This document shows positions 17,411 to 26,776 of a stretch of DNA of 53,385 nt, one piece after another (positions within the stretch are counted from its first letter, which is position 1; the number at the start of each line of letters is the position of its first letter). A model generated the notes under the pieces. It was not told where the DNA came from and ran no database searches. It worked only from the letters and a program-made list of their open reading frames with translations. A program made the position numbers and the translations under genes. The stretch spans positions 1-53,385 of the forward strand of contig JADHMX010000004.1 of assembly GCA_016779825.1 (NCBI GenBank). The letters are read 5' to 3'. Source of the stretch: Synechococcus sp. BS301-5m-G53. Lineage in GTDB: Bacteria > Cyanobacteriota > Cyanobacteriia > PCC-6307 > Cyanobiaceae.

Positions 17411-20400
17411 TCATGTCGAGTTCGTCGCAGCGTGGAGACTTCATGCCCGAGTCCAGCGCCCATGTCTCCGACCATGAGGCAGCACGCTTGAGCGGTGGCG
17501 GATCCGGTGCAGGGCAGCTTCTTCAGCACCGTCTGGATCTGATTGAAGATCTCTGGAAGACGGTGCTGCGCAGTGAGTGTCCACCGGAACAGAGCGAACG
17601 GCTGCTGCGACTCAAACAACTCAGTGACCCCGTCTCTCTGGAAGGGCGGGACGGCAAAAGCACGAGTGAGGCGATTATCGAGCTGATCCGTGCCATGGAC
17701 CTTTCGGAGGCCATCTCAGCGGCCCGTGCCTTTTCGCTGTACTTCCAGCTCATCAACATCCTTGAGCAACGGATCGAAGAAGACAGCTATCTCGACAGCC
17801 TCCGGCCCAATCTCAGTGCTGACCCGGCCCAACGGGACGCCTTTGATCCCTTTGCTCCTCCCCTCGCCAACCAGACCGATCCAGCCACCTTTGGTGAGGT
17901 GTTCGAACGGCTGCGGCGGATGAATGTCCCCCCCGCGCAGGTGGAGCACCTGCTGCGGGAACTGGATATTCGTCTTGTGTTCACCGCACACCCCACCGAA
18001 ATCGTTCGGCACACGGTGCGCCACAAGCAGCGGCGTGTGGCCAACCTGCTCCAGCAACTTCAATCTGATGCCCCTCTGGCGCATCAAATGCATGAGGACT
18101 GTCGCGACCAACTGGAGGAGGAAATCCGCCTGTGGTGGCGAACTGATGAGCTGCATCAGTTCAAACCCACCGTCATCGACGAGGTGGATTCGACCCTGCA
18201 CTACTTCCAGCAGGTGTTGTTTGATGCGATGCCACAACTGCGCAAGAGGCTGATCGCCGCCTTGCATCGGCATTACCCCGATGTGCAGGTCCCCCAGGCC
18301 TCGTTCTGCACATTTGGCTCTTGGGTGGGTTCCGATCGAGACGGCAATCCCTCGGTCACACCCGACATCACCTGGCGAACTGCCTGTTACCAGCGTCAGC
18401 TGATGCTGGAGCTCTACATCAGCTCCATCGAGTCTCTCCGCCAGCAGCTGAGCATCTCCATGCAGTGGAGTCAGGTCGCCCCTGCACTGCTGGAGTCTCT
18501 GGAGATGGATCGGCTCCGGTTCCCGGAAATCTACGAGCGCAGAGCAGCCCGATACCGACTTGAGCCCTACCGGCTGAAGCTCTGCTATGTGCTCGAAAAA
18601 CTTGAGCGCACCCTCGCCCGCAACAACCAGCTATCGGAGGCGGGCTGGCAGATGCCCTGCGAGGCATTAGCCGATCCCAAGGATGGGCTCGGCAACGCTG
18701 AGGTTCTCCACTACACCTCGGTGGATCAATTCCGCAGTGATCTGGAATTGGTGCGCAACAGCCTTGTCAGCACCGAACTGAGCTGCGAACAGCTCGACAC
18801 ACTGCTGCACCAGGTGCACATCTTCGGGTTCTCACTGGCCAGCCTGGATATTCGTCAGGAGAGCACCCGCCATAGCGACGCCATCGACGAGATCACCCGC
18901 AGCCTGGAACTTCCCCAGGCTTATGGGGACATGAATGAGACGGAGCGAATGGCATGGCTGCTGCAGGAACTGCAGACCCGTCGCCCCCTGATCCCTCCAG
19001 CCGCCAATTGGTCAGCACCGACAGCTGAGACGCTGGCAGTGTTCCGGATGCTGCAGCGCCTTCAGGAGGAATTCGGCCCGCGGATCTGCAACTCCTACGT
19101 GATCTCGATGAGCCACACGGCATCGGATCTCTTGGAGGTTCTGCTGCTGGCCAAAGAGACGGGCCTGGTGGACCCACCGAACAAACGGGCCTCCCTCCTG
19201 GTGGTGCCGCTGTTCGAAACCGTGGAGGATCTCCAACGGGCCCCTGAAGTGATGGAGGGGTTGTTCAACACGCCGCTCTACCGCGAACTCCTCCCGCCAG
19301 CGGGGCAAAACAAGCAGCCACTGCAGGAGCTCATGCTGGGCTACTCCGACAGCAACAAGGATTCCGGATTCCTTTCCAGCAACTGGGAGATTCATCAGGC
19401 GCAGATCGCCCTTCAGGAGCTCGCCAGTCGCCAGGCCGTGGCGCTTCGCCTCTTCCACGGCCGTGGTGGATCCGTCAGTCGTGGTGGCGGTCCGGCCTAT
19501 CAGGCCATCCTGGCCCAACCGAGTGGCACGCTGCAGGGCCGGATCAAAATCACCGAACAGGGTGAAGTGCTGGCCTCCAAGTACAGCCTGCCTGAATTGG
19601 CGCTCTACAACCTGGAGACCGTCACCACAGCGGTGGTTCAAAACAGCCTGGTGACCAACCAGCTCGATGCAACGCCCAGCTGGAATCAGCTGATGAGTCG
19701 TCTCTCCACCCGCTCACGGGAGCATTACCGGTCTTTGGTTCACGACAATCCCGATCTGGTGCCGTTTTTCCAGCAGGTCACGCCGATCGAGGAAATCAGC
19801 AAACTGCAGATCTCCAGCCGACCGGCCCGACGCAAAACCGGCGCCAAGGATCTCTCCAGCCTGCGGGCGATTCCCTGGGTCTTCGGTTGGACCCAGAGCC
19901 GATTCCTACTGCCGAGCTGGTTCGGCTTTGGCACAGCGCTGTCGGAAGAAGTGGGCGTTGACTCCGAACAACTCGATCTGCTGCGCCGCCTTCATCAGCG
20001 TTGGCCGTTCTTCCGGATGCTCATTTCCAAAGTGGAAATGACCCTTTCCAAGGTGGATCTCGACCTGGCCCATCACTACATGAACAGCCTGGGGCACCCC
20101 GAGCAGCGTGAGGCCTTTGAAGCGATCTTCCAGGTGATCGCGAAGGAATACGAACTCACCCGCAAACTGGTGCTGGAAATCACAGGACAAAACCGTCTGC
20201 TGGGCGCTGATCAAGGGCTGCAATTGTCCGTTGACCTGCGCAACCGCACCATCGTCCCCCTGGGCTTTCTCCAGGTGGCGTTGCTGAAGCGGCTACGGGA
20301 TCAGAACCGCCAACCCCCCATGAGTGAGACACCAGGCGCCCCCGAGGACACCCGCACCTACAGCCGCAGTGAACTGCTGCGGGGAGCTTTGCTCACACTC

Positions 20401-20436
20401 AACGGCATTGCAGCCGGCATGCGCAACACCGGTTGA
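17407..20436 (+). CDS. ppc: Phosphoenolpyruvate carboxylase
   Basis: 1009 residues from ATG 17407; ATG 17413 or 17443 are alternatives. It makes oxaloacetate from PEP and bicarbonate, the anaplerotic entry that feeds Asp and Glu synthesis in cyanobacteria. Catalytic motifs are all present: ‘[20 protein letters not shown]’ with the active-site His, ‘[16 protein letters not shown]’, ‘[19 protein letters not shown]’ and a C-terminal ‘[14 protein letters not shown]’. The last residues, ‘AAGMRNTG’, form the usual PEPC end. No plant-type N-terminal phosphorylation motif is obvious. It overlaps the gshA stop. Confidence 0.98.
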   Translation: MIMSSSSQRGDFMPESSAHVSDHEAARLSGGGSGAGQLLQHRLDLIEDLWKTVLRSECPPEQSERLLRLKQLSDPVSLEGRDGKSTSEAIIELIRAMDLSEAISAARAFSLYFQLINILEQRIEEDSYLDSLRPNLSADPAQRDAFDPFAPPLANQTDPATFGEVFERLRRMNVPPAQVEHLLRELDIRLVFTAHPTEIVRHTVRHKQRRVANLLQQLQSDAPLAHQMHEDCRDQLEEEIRLWWRTDELHQFKPTVIDEVDSTLHYFQQVLFDAMPQLRKRLIAALHRHYPDVQVPQASFCTFGSWVGSDRDGNPSVTPDITWRTACYQRQLMLELYISSIESLRQQLSISMQWSQVAPALLESLEMDRLRFPEIYERRAARYRLEPYRLKLCYVLEKLERTLARNNQLSEAGWQMPCEALADPKDGLGNAEVLHYTSVDQFRSDLELVRNSLVSTELSCEQLDTLLHQVHIFGFSLASLDIRQESTRHSDAIDEITRSLELPQAYGDMNETERMAWLLQELQTRRPLIPPAANWSAPTAETLAVFRMLQRLQEEFGPRICNSYVISMSHTASDLLEVLLLAKETGLVDPPNKRASLLVVPLFETVEDLQRAPEVMEGLFNTPLYRELLPPAGQNKQPLQELMLGYSDSNKDSGFLSSNWEIHQAQIALQELASRQAVALRLFHGRGGSVSRGGGPAYQAILAQPSGTLQGRIKITEQGEVLASKYSLPELALYNLETVTTAVVQNSLVTNQLDATPSWNQLMSRLSTRSREHYRSLVHDNPDLVPFFQQVTPIEEISKLQISSRPARRKTGAKDLSSLRAIPWVFGWTQSRFLLPSWFGFGTALSEEVGVDSEQLDLLRRLHQRWPFFRMLISKVEMTLSKVDLDLAHHYMNSLGHPEQREAFEAIFQVIAKEYELTRKLVLEITGQNRLLGADQGLQLSVDLRNRTIVPLGFLQVALLKRLRDQNRQPPMSETPGAPEDTRTYSRSELLRGALLTLNGIAAGMRNTG

Positions 20437-20442
20437 TCCACA

Positions 20443-20898
20443 GTGCTGTCGTTCCTTCAACAACCCTCGATTCCACCCTTGCCTGAGGGAACGCGACTCG
20501 AAACATCAACCCCTCCAACGCCAAAGCAGCTCAACACCCTGCTGATGTCCTGCGGGGAATCAGCTCACCCTGAGGAACGCTGGGAGCTCGCCCTTCAGCG
20601 CAGCCTGTGGCAGATCAGCATCCTGGATGAGTCAACTGGAGAACTGATCGGATTTGTGCGGGCCACCAGTGATCTGGCCCTCAACGCCAATCTTTGGAAC
20701 CTGGCCGCCAAACCCGGCCCAAGCCAAGCAGCCCTTTTCGCCGTTCTGGTGCATCGAGCTCTGCAAATCCTGCGTCGGGATCTCCCGGGCTGCAGCCTCT
20801 CGATCTCGGCCCCTGCAGATGCGTTGGAGGCTCTCAAACTGCAAGGTTTCCTGATTGATCCCAATGGCATTCGCGCCATGGGCCTCAGCCTGAGCTGA
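20443..20898 (+). CDS. GNAT-like acetyltransferase domain protein
   Basis: 151 residues from GTG 20443, 6 bases after ppc. The pattern ‘WQISILDESTGELIGFVRATSD’ (split), ‘NLWNLAAKPG’ and ‘ALFAVLVHRALQILRRDLPGCSLSISA’ (split), ending in ‘EALKLQGFLIDPNGIRAMGLSL’, follows the GNAT fold with a weak acetyl-CoA loop. Substrate unknown. Close spacing suggests transcription with ppc. The family call is moderate. Confidence 0.65.
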   Translation: MLSFLQQPSIPPLPEGTRLETSTPPTPKQLNTLLMSCGESAHPEERWELALQRSLWQISILDESTGELIGFVRATSDLALNANLWNLAAKPGPSQAALFAVLVHRALQILRRDLPGCSLSISAPADALEALKLQGFLIDPNGIRAMGLSLS

Positions 20899-20915
20899 GA
20901 CATTGAGATCAAACA

Positions 20916-20989
20916 CGAGCATGGAGGGACTCGAACCCCCGACCCTCAGAACCGGAATCTGATGCTCTATCCAACTGAGCTACATGCCC
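20916..20989 (-). tRNA. tRNA-Arg (CCG)
   Basis: 74 bases on the minus strand. The acceptor is GGGCATG/CATGCTC (one G-U pair) with discriminator G, and the D arm is ‘AGCTCAGTTGGATAGAGCA’. The anticodon stem is TCAGA/TCTGA with loop TTCCGGT and anticodon CCG, and the T arm is ‘GGGGGTTCGAGTCCCTC’ (one mismatch or G-U). It converges with the ppc/GNAT unit. Confidence 0.95.
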
Positions 20990-21053
20990 ACTGATCGGCA
21001 TTAAGCCGCAGTGATATCGAGCGGCGACCGTCCCGATACCAGTACCTTACTCA

Positions 21054-22187
21054 CTGGTCGCCCCAGCACCCATCCGGCTCCACAGGCTCCAACTGCAGGG
21101 CTTCCGGAACCACACCGTTCTGCAGCTGGAACTGACGCAGCCACGCTTGCTGGTGATCGGACCCAATGGCATTGGCAAGTCCAACCTGCTGGAGGCGGTT
21201 GAGCTGCTGGGCAGCCTGCGCTCCCATCGCTGCAGCAATGATCGGGACCTGATTCAGTGGGACAAACCCCAGGCCTTGATTCGGGCTGATGTGGGGGATG
21301 GAGATCGCCTGGAACTGGAACTGCGGCGCCAGGGAGGCCGTCAGGCCAGACGAAACGGAAAGCTGCTGGATCGCCAGCTGGATCTGATTGGTCCGCTGCG
21401 CTGCATCGGCTTCAGTGCCCTCGATCTTGATCTGGTGCGGGGCGAACCCGCCCTGCGCCGCCAGTGGCTGGACCGGGTGGTGCTGCAGCTTGAGCCGGTG
21501 TACGCCGATCTGATGGCACGGCTGAACCGGTTGTTGCGACAGCGCAGCCAGCTCTGGCGCCAGAGGCAGGTCTCCAGTGCCGAACGTCACGCGCTGCTCG
21601 ACGCGTTTGACGTCCAGATGGCGCTGGTGAGCACCCGAATTCACCGGCGGCGGCAACGGGCCCTGCATCGGCTGGAACCGATCGCCCAGCGCTGGCAGAC
21701 CCACCTCAGCGGGGGCACAGAAGCCCTGCAACTGGACTACAAACCCGGCAGCCGGCTCGATGGGGAGGATGCCGAAGAACCCTGGCGACTCGCCATCGAG
21801 GAGCAACTGCGCGATCAGCGGGAGGAAGAAGAACGGCTTGGCAGCTGCCGCGTGGGCCCGCACCGGGATGAAATCGCCCTGCTTCTGGGAGGCAGCCCGG
21901 CACGACGGTTTGGTTCGGCCGGCCAGCAGCGGTCGCTGGTGCTGGGCCTGAAGCTCGCCGAACTGGAGCTGGTGACCCAGCTGTGCGGGGAGCCACCACT
22001 GCTGCTTCTCGATGACGTGCTTGCCGAACTGGATCCAACCCGGCAGCAGCTCCTGCTGGAAGCCGTGGGCGAATCGCACCAATGCCTGGTGAGCGCCACT
22101 CACCTCGAAGGCTTTGGCGGCGGATGGCAGCAGCAGGCCCAAATTCTCGGAGCAAGAGATCTGAGACCCGACCTGAAGATCGGATAG
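21054..22187 (+). CDS. recF: DNA replication and repair protein RecF
   Basis: RecF loads RecA at gaps with RecO and RecR. Residues ‘[14 protein letters not shown]’, Walker A ‘[15 protein letters not shown]’, signature ‘[17 protein letters not shown]’ and Walker B ‘[17 protein letters not shown]’ are all present. The conserved N-terminal strand precedes the first TTG (21147), so the real start is upstream. Between the in-frame stop near 21012 and the conserved strand there is no ATG, GTG or TTG; CTG 21054 is the best candidate and gives 377 residues, normal for RecF. No clear Shine-Dalgarno is seen. tRNA-Arg lies just upstream on the other strand. Confidence 0.92.
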   Translation: MVAPAPIRLHRLQLQGFRNHTVLQLELTQPRLLVIGPNGIGKSNLLEAVELLGSLRSHRCSNDRDLIQWDKPQALIRADVGDGDRLELELRRQGGRQARRNGKLLDRQLDLIGPLRCIGFSALDLDLVRGEPALRRQWLDRVVLQLEPVYADLMARLNRLLRQRSQLWRQRQVSSAERHALLDAFDVQMALVSTRIHRRRQRALHRLEPIAQRWQTHLSGGTEALQLDYKPGSRLDGEDAEEPWRLAIEEQLRDQREEEERLGSCRVGPHRDEIALLLGGSPARRFGSAGQQRSLVLGLKLAELELVTQLCGEPPLLLLDDVLAELDPTRQQLLLEAVGESHQCLVSATHLEGFGGGWQQQAQILGARDLRPDLKIG

Positions 22188-22218
22188 TCTGTTCGACTTG
22201 TTTTTCTCTCATCGCCTG

Positions 22219-22686
22219 ATGGAGCAAACCCTCTCTGAACTGCATCCCAACCCGGGATGGAGTGCACCTGAGATTCATGCCACCGACATGGTCGGTAAAC
22301 ACTGCATTCTCGAGCTTTACGACTGCGATCCGAACCGGCTCGACGACGAAGCATTCATCCGCACAACGATCACCTCAGCAGCCAAAGGCGCTGGTGCGAC
22401 CCTGCTGAATCTGATCACCCATCAATTCCAGCCCCAGGGGGTCACGGGCCTGGCCCTGCTGGCGGAGTCCCACATTTCCATCCACACCTGGCCGGAGTCC
22501 GGCTACGCCGCCGTTGATGTGTTCACCTGCGGAGACCACACCATGCCGGAGCAGGCCTGCGGGATTCTCTGCGCCGAGCTGCAAGCGAAACGCCACGCGC
22601 TGAAAAGCTTTCTGCGGGAAACGCCTGCGGCCATCGCCACAGGGGTGAGAGAGCCTGTGGAGACAGCAATCCAGCTCCCCAACTGA
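22219..22686 (+). CDS. speD: S-adenosylmethionine decarboxylase proenzyme (prokaryotic type)
   Basis: 155 residues from ATG 22219; a TTG at 22198 would add seven. It supplies decarboxylated SAM for spermidine synthesis. The proenzyme cleaves itself at ‘AESHIS’ to give a pyruvoyl group from S84. The downstream ‘[17 protein letters not shown]’ carries the proton donor Cys (C104) and a conserved His. N-terminal and C-terminal extensions make it a little longer than the ~125-residue minimal form. It converges on larE. Confidence 0.95.
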   Translation: MEQTLSELHPNPGWSAPEIHATDMVGKHCILELYDCDPNRLDDEAFIRTTITSAAKGAGATLLNLITHQFQPQGVTGLALLAESHISIHTWPESGYAAVDVFTCGDHTMPEQACGILCAELQAKRHALKSFLRETPAAIATGVREPVETAIQLPN

Positions 22687-22702
22687 ACAGGTCAGCAAGG
22701 GT

Positions 22703-23530
22703 TCAGCGGCGGTTCAACTTGCCGCTGACCAGACCTTCGAGATCCAGGTTGACCGAGGTGAAACCAAGCCCACGGAAGGCATCCACCAGAGCATCACTCT
22801 CCGCAAGCGCGAGCACATCGCGGATCTGCTCACGGGGCACCTCGATCCTTGCCGCCAGCCCGTGGGATCGCACACGAACGGTGCTGAAGCCCCTGGCGAT
22901 CAGCCAGGCTTCCGCCTGACCAACCTGCTTCAGCCGATCAGCGCTGATGCTTTCGCCATAGGGGAAGCGAGAGGCCAAGCAGGGCTGCGCCGGTTTGTCC
23001 CACCAGGGAAAACCAAGGGCCCGCGACAGCGAACGAATTGCTGCTTTGTCGATCGACAGTTCCGCCAGGGGCGAACGCACCCCTGCCTGGCGAGCCGCTT
23101 CGATGCCGGGGCGGTGATCGCCGAGGTCATCGAGATTGACCCCATCAATCACCAAGGCATCACCCGCTGCCGCGGCAATGGGCTGAAGGTGGTGGTGCAG
23201 TTCACGCTTGCAGGCAAAGCAGCGATCCACGGGGTTGCTGCTGTAGTCGGGGTCGTTCAACTCAGCCGTTGCACACTCCCGGTGCGGAATGCCGATCCAG
23301 GAGGCCTGATCACGGGCTTCCCGCAACAAATGCGGTGCCAGGGCCGGAGAGACCCCCGTTACAGCCAGAGCTGCGTCGCCCTTGGCCTCATAGGCCATCG
23401 CAGCCACCAGGGTGCTGTCGACCCCACCCGAGTAGGCCACACAAAGGGCAGACTGCGCCGCCATCCAGTGCCGCAGATCAGCCAACTGCTGCTGCTCTCG
23501 ATCCGCCAAAGGCTCCTGCAACCGAAACAT
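22703..23530 (-). CDS. larE: LarE-type ATP-dependent sacrificial sulfur transferase
   Basis: 275 residues. PP-loop ATPase with ‘VAYSGGVDSTLVA’ (residues ~31-43) and the LarE signature ‘KPAQPCLASRFPYGE’, where C184 matches the cysteine that gives up its sulfur in single-Cys LarE. In Lactiplantibacillus, LarE adds sulfur to the nickel-pincer cofactor precursor made by LarB and finished by LarC. Neither larB, larC nor larA lies in this window, so the cofactor role is inferred only from the family. It diverges from the cobO-like gene by 53 bases. Confidence 0.88.
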   Translation of the reverse strand: MFRLQEPLADREQQQLADLRHWMAAQSALCVAYSGGVDSTLVAAMAYEAKGDAALAVTGVSPALAPHLLREARDQASWIGIPHRECATAELNDPDYSSNPVDRCFACKRELHHHLQPIAAAAGDALVIDGVNLDDLGDHRPGIEAARQAGVRSPLAELSIDKAAIRSLSRALGFPWWDKPAQPCLASRFPYGESISADRLKQVGQAEAWLIARGFSTVRVRSHGLAARIEVPREQIRDVLALAESDALVDAFRGLGFTSVNLDLEGLVSGKLNRR

Positions 23531-23583
23531 CAGCGGGGAAAACCAGTTGAGCTAGGTAGGCTCCAACGGTAAGAGCCGTCCTC

Positions 23584-24732
23584 ATGCCTCGAAGCATCGG
23601 CATTGTCACCGCAGCGGACAGCCGCGAGCGCAGCCACGGACAGTTGCACATTTATGACGGCGAGGGCAAGGGCAAAAGCCAGGCGGCCCTTGGGGTTGTG
23701 CTGCGCACCATTGGACTCGGCATCTGCGAACAGCGGCAGACCCGGGTGCTGTTGTTGCGCTTCCTCAAAGGCCCAGGGCGTGCCTACGACGAAGATGCGG
23801 CCATCGAGGCCCTGCAGCAGGGTTTCCCCCATCTGATCGACCACCTGCGCACCGGACGGGCCGATCACTTCACCGCCGACGAAGCCACCCGATTCGACCG
23901 GGACGAAGCCCAACGGGGCTGGGTGATCGCCAAGGGCGCGATCGCCAGTGCCCTCTACTCAGTGGTTGTTCTAGACGAGCTGAATCCTGTGCTCGACCTC
24001 GGCCTGCTGGATCTCGAGGACGTGGTCCGAACCCTCAGCAACCGGCCCGAGGGGATGGAGATCATCGTCACCGGCCGGGCCGCGCCAGCCCAATTGGTGC
24101 GTGTAGCCGACCTCCACTCCGAAATGCGGGCCCATCGCCGGCCGGGGATGAACGACAACCGTGTGGTGCCTCTCAATGTGAGCAGCGGCATCGAGATCTA
24201 CACCGGGGAAGGCAAAGGCAAATCAACCAGTGCACTGGGGAAAGGGCTGCAGGCCATCGGGCGGGGCATCAGCCAAGACAAGAGCCATCGGGTCTTGATC
24301 CTGCAGTGGCTCAAAGGCGGCAGCGGCTACACCGAAGACGCGGCTATTGCCGCCCTCCGCGAGAGCTATCCCCACCTGGTGGACCACCTCCGCTCCGGCC
24401 GCGATGCCATCGTCTGGCGAGGCCAGCAGGAACCGATTGACTACGTAGAGGCCGAGCGGGCCTGGGAGATCGCACGGGCCGCCATCTCCAGTGGCCTCTA
24501 CAAGACCGTGATCCTCGATGAGTTGAACCCCACGGTCGACCTGGAGCTGCTGCCCGTTGAACCGATCCTGCAGACCCTTCTGCGCAAACCGGCAGAAACC
24601 GAAGTGATCATCACGGGGCGCTGCAAAAACCCTCCCGCCTATTTCGATCTGGCCAGCATTCATTCAGAAATGGTGTGCCACAAGCACTACGCCGAACAGG
24701 GTGTCGACCTGAAGCGAGGGGTGGATTACTAA
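23584..24732 (+). CDS. cobO: Cob(I)yrinic acid a,c-diamide adenosyltransferase, tandem two-domain form
   Basis: 382 residues, about twice a normal CobO/BtuR (~190). Two full P-loop domains follow each other. The first has Walker A ‘GEGKGKSQAALG’ (residues 26-37), ‘RFLKGPGRAYDEDAAI’ and ‘VVVLDELNPVLDLGLL’. The second has ‘GEGKGKSTSALG’ (208-219), ‘QWLKGGSGYTEDAAI’ and ‘VILDELNPTVDLELL’. CobO adds the adenosyl group to the corrinoid cobalt during coenzyme or pseudo-B12 synthesis. Both domains keep ATP and Asp-Glu motifs, so both may be active. No cobalamin riboswitch is evident in the 53-base upstream gap. Confidence 0.9.
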   Translation: MPRSIGIVTAADSRERSHGQLHIYDGEGKGKSQAALGVVLRTIGLGICEQRQTRVLLLRFLKGPGRAYDEDAAIEALQQGFPHLIDHLRTGRADHFTADEATRFDRDEAQRGWVIAKGAIASALYSVVVLDELNPVLDLGLLDLEDVVRTLSNRPEGMEIIVTGRAAPAQLVRVADLHSEMRAHRRPGMNDNRVVPLNVSSGIEIYTGEGKGKSTSALGKGLQAIGRGISQDKSHRVLILQWLKGGSGYTEDAAIAALRESYPHLVDHLRSGRDAIVWRGQQEPIDYVEAERAWEIARAAISSGLYKTVILDELNPTVDLELLPVEPILQTLLRKPAETEVIITGRCKNPPAYFDLASIHSEMVCHKHYAEQGVDLKRGVDY

Positions 24733-24740
24733 CGCTGGGT

Positions 24741-25877
24741 TCAGTAGCGGGGAATTGCAGGATCCACCTGCTGCGACCAGGCATCAATTCCACCGGTCAC
24801 ATTCGTGGCCGCGATGCCCAGTTGACCCAACAGCTCAACGGCACGCGCAGAGCGCCCCCCCAATTTGCAGTGCACCAAAAGGCGCCGTCCTTCCGTCAAG
24901 GCACGAACGCGATCAATCGCCTCTCCACTCTCCAGCGAAGCCAACGGAACCAAGTGGCTTCCTTCAATCGAAGCCACCTCTGCCTCAGCAGGATTACGCA
25001 CATCGAGAAGCACAATCTCGTCTGGAGCGGAGTCGAGCAGGGCCTTCAACTCCGTAACAGTGATGGCTTCCATCTCCGATGACGCCGGACGGCAGAACTG
25101 GCGGTAGTCAATCAGGTGCTCGACCTTCGGTCGGTCTGGATCAACGCGGAGGGTGAGTTCCCGGAATCGCATCGCCAGGGCATCAACCACAAGCAGCCGA
25201 CCATCCAGGCAATCACCGATCCCTGTGATCAGCTTGATCGCTTCGGTGGCCTGAAGCAAACCGATCAGCCCCGGCATCACACCCATCACCCCAGCTTCCG
25301 AGCAGGACGGAACAGCATCCGGCGGAGGTGGTTCCGGAAGCAGATCGCGGTAGTTGGGGCTCTTCGGCGTGCGGTTGAACACGCTGACCTGACCGTCAAA
25401 GCGCTGCACGGAGCCATACACAAGGGGCTTGCCGAGCAACACACAGGCGTCGTTGATCAGATACCGACTGGGGAAGTTGTCGGTGCCGTCACAGACCAGG
25501 TCGTAGGAACCGATGAGATCCAGAGCGTTGCCCACATCCAGCATGTGTTCATGCACCTCCACCTGGCAGTGGGGGTTGAGGTCGTGGATCCGCGCTTCAG
25601 CTGAGCGGGCCTTCGAGCGGCCAACCCCACTGGAGCCATGGATCACCTGCCGCTGGAGGTTGGAGAGCTCCACCACATCTCCATCCACGATTCCAATGCG
25701 GCCCACACCTGCCGCCGCCAGATAAAGAAGCAGAGGAGATCCCAGCCCCCCACTGCCAACACACAGCACAGACGCGGATTTCAAACGGAGCTGACCGGCA
25801 GGACCAACCTCGGGAAGGATCAGATGACGGGCATAGCGCCCCCGCTCATCAGCACTCAGCATCGGTTGGTCATGCAT
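24741..25877 (-). CDS. moeB: MoeB/ThiF-type adenylyltransferase fused to rhodanese
   Basis: 378 residues from ATG 25877. The N-terminal E1-like domain has the ATP loop ‘GSGGLGSPLLLYLAAAG’ (41-57), ‘ELSNLQRQVIHG’ and ‘DGTDNFPSRYLIND’. The C-terminal rhodanese domain has the sulfur-accepting C337 in ‘VHCKLGGRSARA’. This architecture adenylates and sulfurates the C-terminus of ubiquitin-like carriers such as MoaD or ThiS (molybdopterin, thiamine or tRNA thiolation). Its ATG overlaps the stop of the JAMM peptidase gene by 8 bases, implying a shared operon and a related job. Confidence 0.93.
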   Translation of the reverse strand: MHDQPMLSADERGRYARHLILPEVGPAGQLRLKSASVLCVGSGGLGSPLLLYLAAAGVGRIGIVDGDVVELSNLQRQVIHGSSGVGRSKARSAEARIHDLNPHCQVEVHEHMLDVGNALDLIGSYDLVCDGTDNFPSRYLINDACVLLGKPLVYGSVQRFDGQVSVFNRTPKSPNYRDLLPEPPPPDAVPSCSEAGVMGVMPGLIGLLQATEAIKLITGIGDCLDGRLLVVDALAMRFRELTLRVDPDRPKVEHLIDYRQFCRPASSEMEAITVTELKALLDSAPDEIVLLDVRNPAEAEVASIEGSHLVPLASLESGEAIDRVRALTEGRRLLVHCKLGGRSARAVELLGQLGIAATNVTGGIDAWSQQVDPAIPRY

Positions 25878-26322
25878 GGTTGTGAGTGTCCCAGAGCTGA
25901 ATCGGGAGTTCATCCACGCTGCGGTCACCATGCAGCCACCAGGCCCGCAGGCCAAGCGAGGCAGAGAGAATCAGCATCAGGCTTTCAGCTTCTCCCCGAC
26001 GCCGATCGTGGAGCGAGGGCACGGGCTCGGAGGCCGGATGGGAATGGGCCACCCCAATGCAATGTTGATGGCGATCCCGGGCCCATCGCTGGGCTGCCAA
26101 CTGCTCCCTCGGATCCACCAGAAACCTTCTGCGACGCCCATGGACGGGCTGTTGGCCTGATCTCCCCCTCCCCCAGACATTGCAACAGGGCCAGACCGTG
26201 GTGAGGCTCAAGAGCTCTGATGAGACCCGTTGTCCCAGCAGCAAGGCACAGCCTTCTTCGGGATGTGGCGCCAGCAAAATGCGGCGCAGATCCGTGTGGC
26301 ATCGATGATCAATCTGCAGCAC
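25870..26322 (-). CDS. M67 family (JAMM/MPN+) metallopeptidase
   Basis: 150 residues from GTG 26322; the open frame extends to 26424 but that would run into the divergent + strand gene. The JAMM zinc motif is visible: the Glu of ‘PHPEEGCALLLG’ (22-23), then ‘VAHSHPASEPVPSLHD’ with H93, H95 and D106. Bacterial members cut after the Gly-Gly of small sulfur-carrier proteins such as CysO or ubiquitin-like proteins. The overlap with the MoeB-rhodanese gene supports a role with a sulfur carrier. No carrier gene is adjacent. Confidence 0.85.
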   Translation of the reverse strand: MLQIDHRCHTDLRRILLAPHPEEGCALLLGQRVSSELLSLTTVWPCCNVWGRGRSGQQPVHGRRRRFLVDPREQLAAQRWARDRHQHCIGVAHSHPASEPVPSLHDRRRGEAESLMLILSASLGLRAWWLHGDRSVDELPIQLWDTHNHA

Positions 26323-26386
26323 GGATGGCGTAGACCCCGTCGCACCGATACGCTCAGCTGAAATTGTGAAGGATTTAGTCGTTCTC

Positions 26387-26773
26387 ATGAGTGACGCCAC
26401 CACTGAAGTTAAGGATGCCGCCACAACCGTGACGACACCCCTCGAAACTCCTGCTCAGGAAGACACCACTTCTTTCGCTGAGCGCTACAGCGACGTGCTG
26501 GGCAAGGTGAACGACACCCTCGACCAAGTCGACTGGAGTCAGATGGGACGCATCGGCAAGATCGTCGGCATCTTTGCGGCCGTGATCATTGCCCAGATCC
26601 TGATCAAGGGAATCCTCGACACGATCAATCTGCTGCCGATCGTTCCGGGCCTGCTTGAACTGCTCGGCGTGGTCGTGGTGGGCCAATGGAGCTGGAAGAA
26701 CCTGACCACCAGCGACAAGCGCAATGCTCTGGTGCAGCGTGTTCAAACACTCCGGCAGGAGTACCTGGGCTGA
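26387..26773 (+). CDS. CURT1/CAAD-domain thylakoid membrane protein
   Basis: 128 residues from ATG 26387 (GTG 26366 is an alternative). An N-terminal Thr/Glu-rich, disordered stretch is followed by an amphipathic helix ‘FAERYSDVLGKVNDTLDQVDW’ (split) and two membrane spans (about residues 65-84 and 87-105). A charged C-terminal helix ‘DKRNALVQRVQTLRQEY’ follows. This is the CAAD fold found appended to some cyanobacterial aminoacyl-tRNA synthetases and in CURT1, which curves thylakoid membranes. Probably a stand-alone thylakoid curvature protein. It converges on the kinase at 26777 with 3 bases between them. Confidence 0.85.
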   Translation: MSDATTEVKDAATTVTTPLETPAQEDTTSFAERYSDVLGKVNDTLDQVDWSQMGRIGKIVGIFAAVIIAQILIKGILDTINLLPIVPGLLELLGVVVVGQWSWKNLTTSDKRNALVQRVQTLRQEYLG

Positions 26774-26776
26774 TCC

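Noticed and set aside
23531-23583. Cobalamin riboswitch before the cobO-like gene
   Set aside because: The gap to larE is only 53 bases and has no B12-box-like sequence.
26323-26424. N-terminal extension of the JAMM peptidase to 26424
   Set aside because: It would run into the divergent CURT1-like gene; GTG 26322 gives a full JAMM domain.
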